In this document: positions 18,438 through 27,928 of the stretch, one piece after another
Layout of the letters: the number at the start of each line of letters is the position of its first letter
How positions within the stretch are numbered: the stretch's first letter is position 1
DNA from: Lachnospiraceae bacterium
GTDB taxonomy: Bacteria > Bacillota > Clostridia > Lachnospirales > Lachnospiraceae
DNA length: 64,000 nucleotides
Assembly: GCA_910575775.1 (NCBI GenBank)
Contig: CAJTEY010000015.1
Coordinates: forward strand, 1 to 64,000
Reading direction: 5' to 3'
Position numbers and translations under genes: made by a program
The notes under the pieces: generated by a model
Database searches by the model: none
What the model was told of the DNA's origin: nothing
Seen by the model: only the letters and a program-made list of their open reading frames with translations

Positions 18438-19323
18438 CTGCCCTGAATGTGGGTGTTTTATTTTTCTTTTTATAAATTCGGATGAGGATGTCCGCCGCCA
18501 AAGCTGTCACAAACAGAATGGCCGCCAGCACCTGCGACACCGCTATGGTTGTGTGGGGAATGAAGAGGGTGTCGGTGCGGATGCCCTCGATCCAGGCCCT
18601 GCCCAGGCCGTAGCCGCCCAGATACAGAAGCCACTGCTCTCCCTCGAACTTCTTATGTTTACGGTAAAGCAGCATGACAATGAGCAGCGCAAGATTCCAC
18701 AGGCTCTCATAGAGGAATGTGGGATGCACCTGAATGTAGTTCGTCCCCTCCGTCATATGGGCGGCTATCTTTTCGGAAATATCTCCCACTCTGACCATCT
18801 GCTCCGGCAGTCTCATGGCCAGAAAGCTGTCCGTATACTCCCCAAAAACTTCCCTGTTCGTGAAATTCCCCCATCTGCCGATCACCTGTCCGAGCACCAG
18901 ACCCGGCACACAGATATCCGCAAGCTGTAAAAAACTCTGCCTTTTCCTCCGGCAGTATATCCATAAAGTCAAAAATGCGGCAATCACCGCGCCGTAAATC
19001 GCCAATCCGCCATTTCTCAGATTAAAAATACCCATCAGGTCGTTTTTATATCTGTCCCAGGAAAAAAGCACATAATAGATTCTTGCCCCGATAATGGAAA
19101 AAATAATGGCATAAATCGCAAAATCCCAGATCAGATCCGGATCCAGCTTCTCAAGCTTCGCCACCTTTGCCGCAAGAAGCACTCCCGCCAGCACCCCAAT
19201 GGCTATAATCACACCGTAAAGGGCAATCGGAAAGCCGAAGACCGTGAACGTCTTCGGCACATTCTTCAGATAAATGCCCAGATTGGGAAATGCGATATCC
19301 ATGTTTCCCATGATATCCTGCAT
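18418..19323 (-). CDS. lgt: Prolipoprotein diacylglyceryl transferase Lgt
   Basis: Membrane enzyme that transfers a diacylglyceryl group to the lipobox Cys of prelipoproteins. The 301-aa protein has about seven membrane segments, the signature GQVIGRWGNFTNREVFG and the conserved HPTFLYESLWN. The ATG is chosen because AGGAGG sits 7 bp upstream, 39 bp inside the longest open frame. The extra N-terminal codons of the longer frame read into the neighbouring intergenic region. Confidence 0.96.
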   Translation of the reverse strand: MQDIMGNMDIAFPNLGIYLKNVPKTFTVFGFPIALYGVIIAIGVLAGVLLAAKVAKLEKLDPDLIWDFAIYAIIFSIIGARIYYVLFSWDRYKNDLMGIFNLRNGGLAIYGAVIAAFLTLWIYCRRKRQSFLQLADICVPGLVLGQVIGRWGNFTNREVFGEYTDSFLAMRLPEQMVRVGDISEKIAAHMTEGTNYIQVHPTFLYESLWNLALLIVMLLYRKHKKFEGEQWLLYLGGYGLGRAWIEGIRTDTLFIPHTTIAVSQVLAAILFVTALAADILIRIYKKKNKTPTFRAEKGNTE

Positions 19324-19351
19324 GTCGGACCTCCTATCTATCCGTTTATTC

Positions 19352-19543
19352 GCAGCTGCCATTCATAGAATGCTGCCGCATTCTATTTCATGTCGGGCAT
19401 TCGCCCTTTCCGCCTGGCCGCAGCTGCCATTCATAGAATGCTGCCGCATTCTATTTCATGTCGGGCATTCGCCCTTTCCGCCTGGCCACAGCTGCCATTC
19501 ATAGAATGCTGCCGCATTCTATTTCATGTCGGGCATTCGCCCT
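19352..19543. repeat. 68-bp tandem repeat, ~2.8 copies
   Basis: Units start at 19352, 19420 and 19488 and are nearly identical. Each holds a hairpin AGAATGC / GCATTCT and the sequence GTCGGGCATTCGCCCT. The last unit stops after CGCCCT. Together with 19548-19604 it fills the 300-bp gap between ychF and lgt; I see no gene there. Confidence 0.9.
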
Positions 19544-19547
19544 ATGC

Positions 19548-19604
19548 CGGCAGACAAGCCAAGCGCTTTGCCTGCAAGCAGTCACGCTCTTGACTTGTCT
19601 GCCG
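19548..19604. repeat. Long-armed inverted repeat downstream of ychF
   Basis: CGGCAGACAAG and CTTGTCTGCCG flank a 35-base loop, 20 bp after the ychF stop in transcript order. No T run follows, so it is not a classical terminator. Confidence 0.7.
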
Positions 19605-19623
19605 ACGCAGCTGCTCATTGCTG

Positions 19624-20721
19624 TCACACGTTAAACCGAAACAGAATCACGTCGCCGTCCTGTACCACATAATCTTTACCTTCCATACCGACAAGCCCTT
19701 TTTCCCTGGCCGCCGCAAGGGAACCCTGTTCTAAGAGATCCTTGTAATTGACGACCTCGGCCTTAATAAAGCCGCGCTCGAAATCGGTATGTATCTTTCC
19801 CGCCGCCTGGGGCGCTTTCGTGCCAACCTTGATCGTCCATGCTCTGGTCTCATCCTCTCCGGCCGTCAGGAAACTCATAAGCCCAAGCAGCGAATAGCTT
19901 GCCCGGATCAGCTTCTGAAGCCCGGACTCCGAAAGTCCCAGGTCTTCAAGGAACATCGCCGTTTCCTCCTCATCCAGCTCCGCAATCTCCTGCTCGATCT
20001 GGGCACAGATGACGAACACCTCGCTGTCGGTTTCGGCTGCAAACGCCTGTACTTTCTGTACACCGGCATTGCCCGCGCCGTCATCCGAAAGATCATCCTC
20101 CGCCACATTGGCCGCATAAATCACAGGCTTACTGGTGAGCAGATTGTATGAAGCAAGTAACGCAAGCTCGTCCTCATCCTCCGTCTCAAACACCTTCGCG
20201 AGCTTTCCTTCTTCCAGATGTGCCTTGATCCGCTCCAGCAATGCATACTCCTTCGCCGCAGTCTTGTCCATCTTGGCAATCTTTGCCGTTTTGGCAATCC
20301 TGCGCTCCAGAATCTCTATATCGGAAAAAATCAGCTCCAGATTGATCGTCTCAATGTCCCGGAGCGGGTCGATGGAACCGTCCACATGGACGATATTGGA
20401 ATCCTCAAAACACCGCACCACATGGACGATGGCGTCCACCTCGCGGATGTTGCTTAAGAACTGGTTGCCAAGCCCCTCTCCCTTGGAGGCTCCCTTTACA
20501 AGCCCGGCAATGTCCACGAACTCTATGGTTGCGGGCGTCACCTTCTTGGAATGGTACATATCCCCCAGAAGCTTCAACCGCTCGTCCGGCACCGTCACAA
20601 TGCCGATGTTCGGGTCGATGGTGCAGAAGGGGTAGTTGGCGGATTCCGCGCCTGCCTTTGTCAGTGAATTAAAAAGGGTGCTTTTTCCCACGTTTGGGAG
20701 CCCGACGATTCCTAGTTTCAT
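19624..20721 (-). CDS. ychF: Redox-regulated ATPase YchF (Obg family)
   Basis: A 365-aa Obg-family P-loop protein with G1 GLPNVGKST at the N-terminus, the G3 region DIAGLVKGASKGEGLGNQFL, a coiled-coil insert and a C-terminal TGS domain (DFERGFIKAEVV...QDGDVILFRFNV). YchF differs from other Obg proteins in preferring ATP and binds ribosomes. It ends the core block before the accessory patch. GGAGG lies upstream of its ATG. Confidence 0.96.
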   Translation of the reverse strand: MKLGIVGLPNVGKSTLFNSLTKAGAESANYPFCTIDPNIGIVTVPDERLKLLGDMYHSKKVTPATIEFVDIAGLVKGASKGEGLGNQFLSNIREVDAIVHVVRCFEDSNIVHVDGSIDPLRDIETINLELIFSDIEILERRIAKTAKIAKMDKTAAKEYALLERIKAHLEEGKLAKVFETEDEDELALLASYNLLTSKPVIYAANVAEDDLSDDGAGNAGVQKVQAFAAETDSEVFVICAQIEQEIAELDEEETAMFLEDLGLSESGLQKLIRASYSLLGLMSFLTAGEDETRAWTIKVGTKAPQAAGKIHTDFERGFIKAEVVNYKDLLEQGSLAAAREKGLVGMEGKDYVVQDGDVILFRFNV

Positions 20722-20905
20722 GTTATTCTATTCCTCCATGTCTCCTCAATTTTATTCTTTCCAGTTGTTATTATTTATATTGAAAATCGTTTCTAAAATT
20801 AAGCTTCAGCTAAAAAGCTTTTAATAACTATGATAGTATAGCATAGTAAGGTTTAAAAGTAAAATTTTTCTGGCTCTTTGCCACCTTTCCCGGGGCTTGT
20901 TTGCT

Positions 20906-21154
20906 TTACCCACAAAAATGGCAACACATCATTACCCTGCCTGCTTTAACATCAGCCATGCCCTTTTCCATTTCCGCATCAAACTGTTCTCTGGTAAGAG
21001 AGCCGTAATTCAGCAGTTCTGTCTTCGGCAGCTTCATTTCATACGGAATACCTCTCTGCAATACCACCTGCCTTAAAAACATACTCACAGCATTGGACAT
21101 TGGGTTTCCCAAACGTTCAGGTTGGTTAATATTTACACCAACCTTATCTGTCAT
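20906..21154 (-). pseudogene. RelB/DinJ-family antitoxin relic
   Basis: The 82-residue frame contains the family core NPMSNAVSMFLRQVVLQRGI and LTREQFDAEMEKGMADVKAGR. Compared with usual RelB/DinJ antitoxins, about 15 residues are missing between the first beta strand (VGVNI) and the helix. The C-terminal tail is replaced by a Cys-rich MMCCHFCG. No toxin gene follows. I read it as a decayed antitoxin, although the frame is still open. Confidence 0.55.
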
Positions 21155-21273
21155 ATTTCACAATCACACCGCACACTCGATCCAGCTATGGAAACATAAT
21201 CGTTATTATCTCTATCATTTACTCATTCAAGGTGAGCTGTAAGGTCTGGAAAAATGTATTTTCTCCCATAAAT

Positions 21274-21636
21274 CTATCTGCTTCCTGTCTCCAACGGAAC
21301 AACTGCCAGTGTCTTCCCTAAAGGCGCCAATACCTTCAAAATCGTATCCAGCTGCGGGCTGGTACTGCCTTTTTCCATTCTTGCTATAACAGGCTGTTTT
21401 ACCCCGCTTAATTCTTCCAGCTTTTTTTGACTTATCCCCTTTTCCTGCCTCGCCTTTATCAGTTCCCCGATAATAGACACCCTCAGCTCACTCTCCGCTA
21501 TCTCATCCGGCGTAAGAATACTTTCCATAAATTCCAGAACCTTCCCGCCGACAGCGTCTGTTCCACGCTCATTCAGATCGTCCAGATTCTCTTTCGCCTG
21601 TGTCACTGCCTGTGAATATTCTTTATTTATCCTCAT
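21274..21636 (-). CDS. higA: XRE-type antitoxin HigA
   Basis: The 120-aa protein has a C-terminal helix-turn-helix (SQKKLEELSGVKQPVIARMEKG) after an ~60-aa N-terminal part. Size and order (toxin first, antitoxin second) fit HigBA modules. It overlaps the end of the toxin remnant and has GGGAGG upstream. The antitoxin looks intact while the toxin has lost its middle, so it may now act only as a DNA-binding repressor at the palindrome upstream. Confidence 0.8.
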   Translation of the reverse strand: MRINKEYSQAVTQAKENLDDLNERGTDAVGGKVLEFMESILTPDEIAESELRVSIIGELIKARQEKGISQKKLEELSGVKQPVIARMEKGSTSPQLDTILKVLAPLGKTLAVVPLETGSR

Positions 21637-21831
21637 AATTTTTCCTCCCTTGATAATCAGCTAAATTTCGTTTTGCCCGTTCTATTTCCTTCTGTGGCGT
21701 TTTTTGTGTCCGTTTCTAATTTTATTCAGCTTGATACGGCTGTCTTTATCCTTCTTTGCAGCCAGCTCTGCAATATATTCTTTTACCGGCTCTTTTCCAT
21801 TCTTATCTTTATAAAAGTGAATCTCGTACAA
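21623..21831 (-). pseudogene. higB: HigB toxin, internally deleted
   Basis: A TTG start with AGGAGG gives [20 protein letters not shown], the typical HigB/RelE-type N-terminus, up to about residue 39 (KLNKIR). The frame then shifts and stops after 49 codons. In the next frame the HigB C-terminus [20 protein letters not shown] follows directly and runs into the higA start. About 45 central residues, including the catalytic core of the family, are missing. The joint is a clean deletion near 21698-21705. Confidence 0.8.
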
Positions 21832-21857
21832 GTTTATTTTCCTCCTGCTGTAGATAA

Positions 21858-21886
21858 ATTATACCTTAAAGTTATTAAAGAGTCAA
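21858..21886 (-). promoter_or_regulatory. Promoter of the higBA locus
   Basis: TTGACT, 17-bp spacer, perfect TATAAT on the minus strand, 27 bp before the toxin start codon. Confidence 0.85.
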
Positions 21887-21910
21887 TAACTTAAAAGTTA
21901 TTGACTCTTT
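21877..21910. promoter_or_regulatory. Palindromic operator overlapping the higBA -35 box
   Basis: AAAGAGTCAATAAC, 6-base centre, GTTATTGACTCTTT: a 14-bp perfect inverted repeat. Position over the -35 element fits autorepression by HigA. Confidence 0.75.
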
Positions 21911-22076
21911 GTGTTGACACTGCAAGGTATTGAAAACACTAAGATTCATAGACATTTATGAAAATCCGTATTGTCCCTTTCTTCGCCTTCGCTTAACTGC
22001 CTGCATACATCCCAATTTATTCTGTTAAAACATGCAAAAGAGAAACAATCTTCCCCACTGCATTCGCTGATTCTAT

Positions 22077-23900
22077 TCAAGTCTCTCCAGTAACATACAT
22101 TTTTCCCGAATCCAGATTTTTATATATGCTGTACCCTTGCAGAGGAAAGTCTTCCAACTTTTCGGCAGAATCCTCCATAAGCCGGACGTCATAATCATTT
22201 TTCACAATTATATAATCAACATGGCTTAAATTCGGATAATAATCACCCGATACATCACACCTGAGCCTCTCATAAGCAAGGTCAATCACATTGTCCTCAA
22301 GAAGGGCCTGCATCTCCAAACCATCCATATCACACACAAAAAATTCAACATCCATATACGTGTCAAATAACCGCTTATCTTCCGGGGAAGTATCTTTCCC
22401 CTCCGAAAGAAGCAGTATATTCCCCTGTAAATCTTTCAGATATTCATTGGCGTATACTGCCTGCTGCCGCTTCTCCTCCTGAATGCCATACCTGTAATGC
22501 CCTGCAAAGATTCCCGCCGCGCTGTTCACAACATTTAATGTGATAAACAAAATGCCAAACAATTTAAGAAACACAGGTTTTCGTTTACACACTACGATAA
22601 AGCCGGCAATTACTGCTATCGCAACCAACAGACGCAGCAAAAGCAAAATAATTTCCGATTTACTTATAAACCGTGCAAACAGTTCATAATACAATAATGT
22701 TGAATTATCCGCCAGAAAACTTCCTCCACCCGATCCCCCGATCAGCAGCATCGCAAAAATGACAATACCTATCCCCAATATCCGCTGACGATATTGAAGC
22801 ACTCCTGTTTCTTCTCTCTCCGCATAATCCGCTTTCCTGATCCTGTCTACCATCAAAATATAAAATGGAATGACTAACGGCTCCAGATATCTCATATGAA
22901 GCCTCGGTGCCCTGCTGCCAAAGTCTTCTGGAAGCGTTATCATATACGCAATCGTTATACACCCAATCAGAAACGAACACAGCAAAAAGAGATAGAACCA
23001 GGATTCCTTCTCTTTCTTCTGAAAAAAAGCGGCCGGCACCAAAACAGGAAATATGCCAAACGCAAGTACACCAAATACTATATCATAAATAAGCCCATAC
23101 AGCAGATACCGTATTTTTTCCCATGACCATGCTAAATGCAGCACCTGCAAATTAGAACTGCTATAGGAATTGGGCATCCCACTAAACAGGGTTCCTTTCA
23201 TCAATAAAAAACAGCCCACAAATATCCCGGCAAAAACCACCAGGCAGATTACCCCCCCCCCACACTTTTTCAGTCGTCAGATGAGCAATGCAATACATCA
23301 GCCAGACCAGTACATACGCAATCACGAAATACAGAGCTATTTCTTTATTCAGATAAGTCAGATAACACATGACTCCAAGCAGCAAATTTAATGCCAGTCT
23401 GACACGGAAATTTTCTGTACAAAAAATACACCATACAATATATATCACCCAGAGCGAAAGAGGCAGATAGATCACTTCACTCATAAAGTATGTTGTATAA
23501 ACAAACGCTGGAAATGTGATTCCCAGAGCCAGCGTATAATTTATCTCCCTATCTTTTTTTAAATTCTCCCGCACAACCCATAAATTGGAAAGACAGCGCT
23601 TGCCATAACCAGGCTGTTAATATATCCGACAGCCCTAATCTGCCCTGCCGTTGATTTCATCCAAAAAGCAGGCATAATGCATATGCTGTACAAAATCTTC
23701 TGGAAATCACTTTCCATTCCATGAAGCCTTATCCCCCGTCCTCCTGCCAGACTGCGTCCTATTCCCACATACCGCAGTTCATCCGGATAACCGCTGATTA
23801 CTTTGAGAAAGTCACTCAATATCCCATAAAAAACAGCACTTATTACAAACAGAACAACACAGACATATACATACTTTTTATCTCCTGTCAGCTTTCTCAA
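22077..23900 (-). pseudogene. Polytopic membrane protein (GT-C glycosyltransferase-like), two frameshifts
   Basis: Three overlapping frames (23559-23900, 23182-23574, 22077-23240) together encode one ~600-aa protein with 10 or more membrane segments and a soluble C-terminal domain of ~110 residues. The overall shape suggests a GT-C-fold sugar transferase or polymer-export protein, but I see no diagnostic motif. The first break is near 23566, where one missing T turns ILKK into a stop. The second is at a run of ten G. With nine G the frame would continue as WGGVICLVVFAGIFVG, a good membrane helix. The TTG start has GGGAGAG upstream. The gene is AT-rich relative to its neighbours, which suggests transfer. 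Confidence 0.65.
23252..23261 (-). repeat. G10 homopolymer inside a coding sequence
   Basis: Ten G on the coding strand in the membrane-protein gene; length modulo three decides the reading frame. A candidate slipped-strand phase-variation tract. Confidence 0.8.
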
Positions 23901-23961
23901 CCGTTCTCTCCCTTGTTTCTTCCTATTATTCTTATATAAGTCAAACAGCCATCTGTTTTCT

Positions 23962-24843
23962 TTATAAATAACGCCTATTCTCCTTCAGCTCCCGGTACAG
24001 CGCCATATAATTCTCATACCGCATCCGGCTGATCTTTCCCTCCTCCACTGCCGCCTTGACCTTACAGTCCGGCTCACTGATATGCGCACATCCCCGGAAT
24101 TTACAGAAAGGCTCATGTTCCCGGAACTCCGGATAATACCAGCCAAGCTCCTCCTTTGTGATCTGCGGCAGTTCCAGAGAGGTAAATCCCGGCGTATCCA
24201 TGATATAGGTGCTGTCCCTCAGCGCAATGATCTCCGAATGCCTGGTCGTATGCCTGCCCCGCTTGATCTTCTCGCTGATCTCCCCCGTCTCCATCTGTGT
24301 TCCGGGAGATAACTGATTGATCAGGGAGGACTTGCCGACGCCGCTCGGTCCTGCCAGCGTGGTGGTCTTTCCCGCCAGCAGCTCACGCACCTGATCCAGC
24401 CCCTTATTTTCCAGAACGCTTATAAATAACACTTGATATCCACAAGTCTCATAAGCCCTGCGAAGCGCCTCCTTTTCCTCAGGGGACGCAATGTCTTCTT
24501 TGTTAAAGCAGATAATTGTCGGAAGTTTCTGCTGCTCCATACGGATCAGAAAACGATCCAGAAGATTAAAGTTCGGATTCGGTTTCACAATCGCAAAGAG
24601 AACCAGCGCCTGATCCACATTGGCCACCGCCGGTCTTACCAGCGCGCTCTTTCGCTGCAGGATGCTGCGTATGTTACCGCACATTTTCGCCTCATCCAGC
24701 ACGTCCAGCTCAACGTCATCCCCGACCAGGGGCTTGATTCCCTCTTTTCTGAATATTCCTTTTGCCTTGCATTCGTAGATGCCGCGCCCCTCCACATGAA
24801 CATAGTAGAACCCGGCGATCCCTTTCATTATTTTGCCAGTCAT
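23962..24843 (-). CDS. rsgA: Ribosome small-subunit GTPase RsgA
   Basis: The ~293-aa circularly permuted GTPase helps mature the 30S subunit. It has an N-terminal OB fold (GFYYVHVEGRGIYECKAKG), the G domain in permuted order (CFNKEDI before GPSGVGKSSLINQL, then DTPGF) and a C-terminal zinc motif (CKFRGCAHISEPDC). The start at MTGKIMKGIAGFYYV matches the family. Upstream codons of the longer open frame are part of the hairpin element. It is the last gene of the priA-prkC operon. Confidence 0.94.
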   Translation of the reverse strand: MTGKIMKGIAGFYYVHVEGRGIYECKAKGIFRKEGIKPLVGDDVELDVLDEAKMCGNIRSILQRKSALVRPAVANVDQALVLFAIVKPNPNFNLLDRFLIRMEQQKLPTIICFNKEDIASPEEKEALRRAYETCGYQVLFISVLENKGLDQVRELLAGKTTTLAGPSGVGKSSLINQLSPGTQMETGEISEKIKRGRHTTRHSEIIALRDSTYIMDTPGFTSLELPQITKEELGWYYPEFREHEPFCKFRGCAHISEPDCKVKAAVEEGKISRMRYENYMALYRELKENRRYL

Positions 24844-24859
24844 ATATTCCAATCCATGC

Positions 24860-24971
24860 GGGGAATGCTGCACTCCAGGCATTCTCCCGCGCGAAACACA
24901 GCGCTTCCAAATCATTTCTGCTGACTATGTTCCGTCCAATGGCGGAACGTCTTTAGAAGCACTTTTCGCGC
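24860..24971. repeat. Paired-hairpin intergenic element, class I (copy c)
   Basis: Hairpin 1 is GGGAATGC / GCATTCTCC (24860-24888). Hairpin 2 has outer arms GCGCGAA and TTCGCGC (24889-24971) plus an inner TTCCGTCC-AATGG-CGGAA stem. Its last base is the first base of the prkC stop codon. Confidence 0.75.
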
Positions 24972-27079
24972 TACTCTTCCGTGAAGTTAACCTTTCTCTC
25001 CACCGTCTTTGTCTCCGTTCCACCGCCCTCAGTCGTTGTCTCCCCGGTCTCGGGATCCGTAATCGTGATGGGTTCCGTCTGCACCGTAAAGGTAAATCGG
25101 ATGGTACCCGCAGCCGACTTAATTCCCGTATAGTTTACCCCTACAGGAAAAGCGGTGGTCTGTGTATTTAAAAGCTGTGTACCGTCGTCAGCAGTGAGCG
25201 TCACTGTTACCTGCATACCGCTCTGGTAAGACGCATCCTCTGTGGGTGCAGTAATTCCCTCGGAATACTTGTAAGTCTTTTGGGACGGCCCGGTGCTGAT
25301 CCTTAAATCCACGGGTGTGTCTTTGTCCACATAGGAACCGACCGAGTAACTCTGGTAGCAGACCATGCCCGCAAGCGCCGGATCCTCGTGGGGTGTCTCA
25401 GTGACGTTTCCGACAGGAAGGCCGCTCTCCGTCAAGGTGACCGTAGCATCCATCTCCGTCATACCAACCACATCCGGCACTCTGACCTTATTGTCCTCCG
25501 CACCCTGGCTGACACGTATGGTGATGCTGGAACCTGCGGACGCTGTCGTCCCCGCCTCCGGCGACTGGGAGATAATCATGCCCTTCTCCGCCTGCGGGTC
25601 ATAGCTCTCCACTACATTTACCACAAATCCTTCCTTCTCCAGAAGCGCTGTGCCTTCCGTCTGAGATTTTCCTGTCGCATCGGGAACCTCTGCACCCTCC
25701 GCAGCCTCCGCCACTGTGAGCACAATCGTTGTCCCTTTATCTATCATCAGCCCATCCTGTACGCTGGCGCGAAGCACCGTGCCTGCATCGTACGAGCTGT
25801 TTTCCTCGTATTTAATTTCCGGCGAAAGCTCCAAATCCAGGAGCATACGTTTCGCTTCGTCCACATGCATACCGACCACGCGGATCATCTCTACCTGTTC
25901 TGTCTCCTGTTCCTGCTCCTTTGGCGATTTTTCCCCACCGAAAGTAAAAACGCCCATCGTCCTGCCAACCAGGAAGATTAAAATACATCCGATCAGCAGA
26001 GCCGCCACCACCGCCAATATAGTAGTGATCTTCTCCATCTTTGGATCGTAATCTTCCTCATCGTCGTCCCAGTCTTCATCCTCCTCATCCTCATAGGAGC
26101 GCACATGATCCCTGTCCCTGACGTCTTTCTTCAAACGCATGGCTTCATCCATAGAATCCCGGCTATCCGACTGGCGCTTGATCTGCACCATATCCCTGTC
26201 CGTTATCATGCGGGTAGACGCCTCCTCGTCCGGGTCTGTCACCTTGACAAAATCCTCATCGGGGCTGATCAGTGACTGCTTTAAATCCACAATCAGCTCA
26301 GACATGGACTGGTATCTTCTGTCCGGACTCTTCTGGCAGCACTTAAAGACGATCTGTTCCACACAGACCGGTATCTCCGGCACATAATCCCTTGGTGAAG
26401 GAAACTCTTCCTGAATGTGCTTGATCGCTATGGCTACCGTAGTCTCCCCGTTAAAAGGCACCCTGCCCGTAAGCATCTCGAACATGGTAACACCCAGCGA
26501 ATAGATATCGCTCTTCTCGTCGCTGTAGCCGCCTCTGGCCTGCTCCGGCGAAGTATAGTGCACACTTCCCATGACATTGGACGTGATCGTATTACTGGTG
26601 GCGGCCTTGGCAATACCAAAATCCGTCACCTTTACCTTGCCTTCCTTGGAAATAATGATATTCTGCGGCTTGATATCCCTGTGGATAATGTGATTGTTAT
26701 GTGCCGCCTCTATTCCCATGGAAACCTGAATGGCAATGCTCACCGCCTCCTTGACGGAAAGTCTGGCCTTCTTCTCTATATATTTTTTGAGGGTAATTCC
26801 CTCCACAAGTTCCATGACAATGTAGTGATTCTCGCCTTCCTCGCCCACATCATAAACATTGACGATATTGGGGTGCATAAGTCCCGCCGCCGCCTGGGCT
26901 TCGATTCGGAACTTTGACACAAAATTGGCGTTTTCACTAAATTCCTGCTTTAAAACCTTCACTGCCACGAAACGATTCAGTTTATGGTCTTTTGCCTTAT
27001 ATACATCTGACATGCCGCCGGTGCCGATCTTTTCCAGAATCTCATACCGGTCAGCGATCATCATTCCAATCTTAATCAT
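24971..27079 (-). CDS. prkC: Membrane Ser/Thr kinase with PASTA repeats (PrkC/PknB)
   Basis: A 702-aa Hanks-type kinase. The cytoplasmic kinase domain (~10-270) shows GTGGMSDVYKA, VAVKVLK, HRDIKPQN, DFGIA and SPEQARG. An acidic linker follows, then one membrane helix (~355-377) and three extracellular PASTA repeats, then a C-terminal Thr-rich domain. In Firmicutes it senses muropeptides or lipid II and controls cell-wall genes and spore germination. Its start overlaps the stp stop by 8 bp. Confidence 0.96.
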   Translation of the reverse strand: MIKIGMMIADRYEILEKIGTGGMSDVYKAKDHKLNRFVAVKVLKQEFSENANFVSKFRIEAQAAAGLMHPNIVNVYDVGEEGENHYIVMELVEGITLKKYIEKKARLSVKEAVSIAIQVSMGIEAAHNNHIIHRDIKPQNIIISKEGKVKVTDFGIAKAATSNTITSNVMGSVHYTSPEQARGGYSDEKSDIYSLGVTMFEMLTGRVPFNGETTVAIAIKHIQEEFPSPRDYVPEIPVCVEQIVFKCCQKSPDRRYQSMSELIVDLKQSLISPDEDFVKVTDPDEEASTRMITDRDMVQIKRQSDSRDSMDEAMRLKKDVRDRDHVRSYEDEEDEDWDDDEEDYDPKMEKITTILAVVAALLIGCILIFLVGRTMGVFTFGGEKSPKEQEQETEQVEMIRVVGMHVDEAKRMLLDLELSPEIKYEENSSYDAGTVLRASVQDGLMIDKGTTIVLTVAEAAEGAEVPDATGKSQTEGTALLEKEGFVVNVVESYDPQAEKGMIISQSPEAGTTASAGSSITIRVSQGAEDNKVRVPDVVGMTEMDATVTLTESGLPVGNVTETPHEDPALAGMVCYQSYSVGSYVDKDTPVDLRISTGPSQKTYKYSEGITAPTEDASYQSGMQVTVTLTADDGTQLLNTQTTAFPVGVNYTGIKSAAGTIRFTFTVQTEPITITDPETGETTTEGGGTETKTVERKVNFTEE

Positions 27080-27818
27080 GTTCTACCTCGTCTGCTAACG
27101 GTTCGATAACGATCACCGATATATTGTCTCTGCCTCCGTTTAAGTTGGCCGTCTCTACCAGTTCTTCTACCCTGTCCCTGAGGCTGCTGCCGTTTTTTAA
27201 AATCCGGCATATCGTCTCGTCGTCCACCATGTTAGTCAAACCATCTGAACAAAGTAAAACCATATCTCCTGTCTGTAATTCCAGATTGAAAAAATCAACC
27301 TCCACGTCATCCTTTGCACCCACCGCACGAGTAATGATATTTTTATCGGGATGGTTTCTGGCTTCCTCGCGGTTAATCCCACCCATTCGGACCATTTCCT
27401 CCACCAGGGAATGATCCACCGTAATCTGCCGCATCTCGCCGCCTATTACATAAAGCCTGCTGTCCCCCACATTCGCCACTTCCAGAAAGCGGCCAATACA
27501 TGTAGCAGCGACAAACGTTGTTCCCATACCGTTTAAGGAGTAATCCTCGCTGGCCTTCTTGCGCAGAATCTCGTTTGCCTTAGAGATGGCGTGATCCAGT
27601 ATCTTCTCCGGGTTCTTCTCGAAAGACGCTGCCGCTTCCCCGACAACGGTTTCCACCGCAAGGCCGGAAGCATAGTCCCCCGCCTTATGGCCGCCCATTC
27701 CATCCGCCACAATAAAAAGATTCGGCAGATTCCCGACAGGCGACTCATTGCAATAAATAAAATCCTGATTTAATTGTCTTCTTCGCCCGATATCTGTCAG
27801 CGCATAAGACTTTAACAC
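27072..27818 (-). CDS. stp: PP2C-type protein phosphatase Stp/PrpC
   Basis: A 248-aa PPM phosphatase that reverses PrkC phosphorylation. Metal-binding motifs seen are RRRQLNQD, VADGMGGHKAG, NVGDSRLY, CSDGLTNM and GGRDNISVI. The start is a GTG with GGAGGA 7 bp upstream, giving MLKSYALTDIG. A longer in-frame start exists but extends beyond the family N-terminus. It overlaps prkC. Confidence 0.95.
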   Translation of the reverse strand: MLKSYALTDIGRRRQLNQDFIYCNESPVGNLPNLFIVADGMGGHKAGDYASGLAVETVVGEAAASFEKNPEKILDHAISKANEILRKKASEDYSLNGMGTTFVAATCIGRFLEVANVGDSRLYVIGGEMRQITVDHSLVEEMVRMGGINREEARNHPDKNIITRAVGAKDDVEVDFFNLELQTGDMVLLCSDGLTNMVDDETICRILKNGSSLRDRVEELVETANLNGGRDNISVIVIEPLADEVEHD

Positions 27819-27928
27819 GGCGTTTTCCTCCGTTTTGTAATAATTTGCATATTTTACCAATTACCCATGTTAGCATATTCCCTGTTAAAGAGCAAGCTAT
27901 TTAAACCGCATTCCCCCGCAGCAGCCGT

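Noticed and set aside
19352..19543. CRISPR array
   Set aside because: The units touch each other directly with no spacers of varying sequence, and no cas gene is near.
21116..21143. GGTTGGT/ACCAACC inverted repeat as RelB operator
   Set aside because: It lies inside the antitoxin relic's frame with only 7-bp arms; likely chance.
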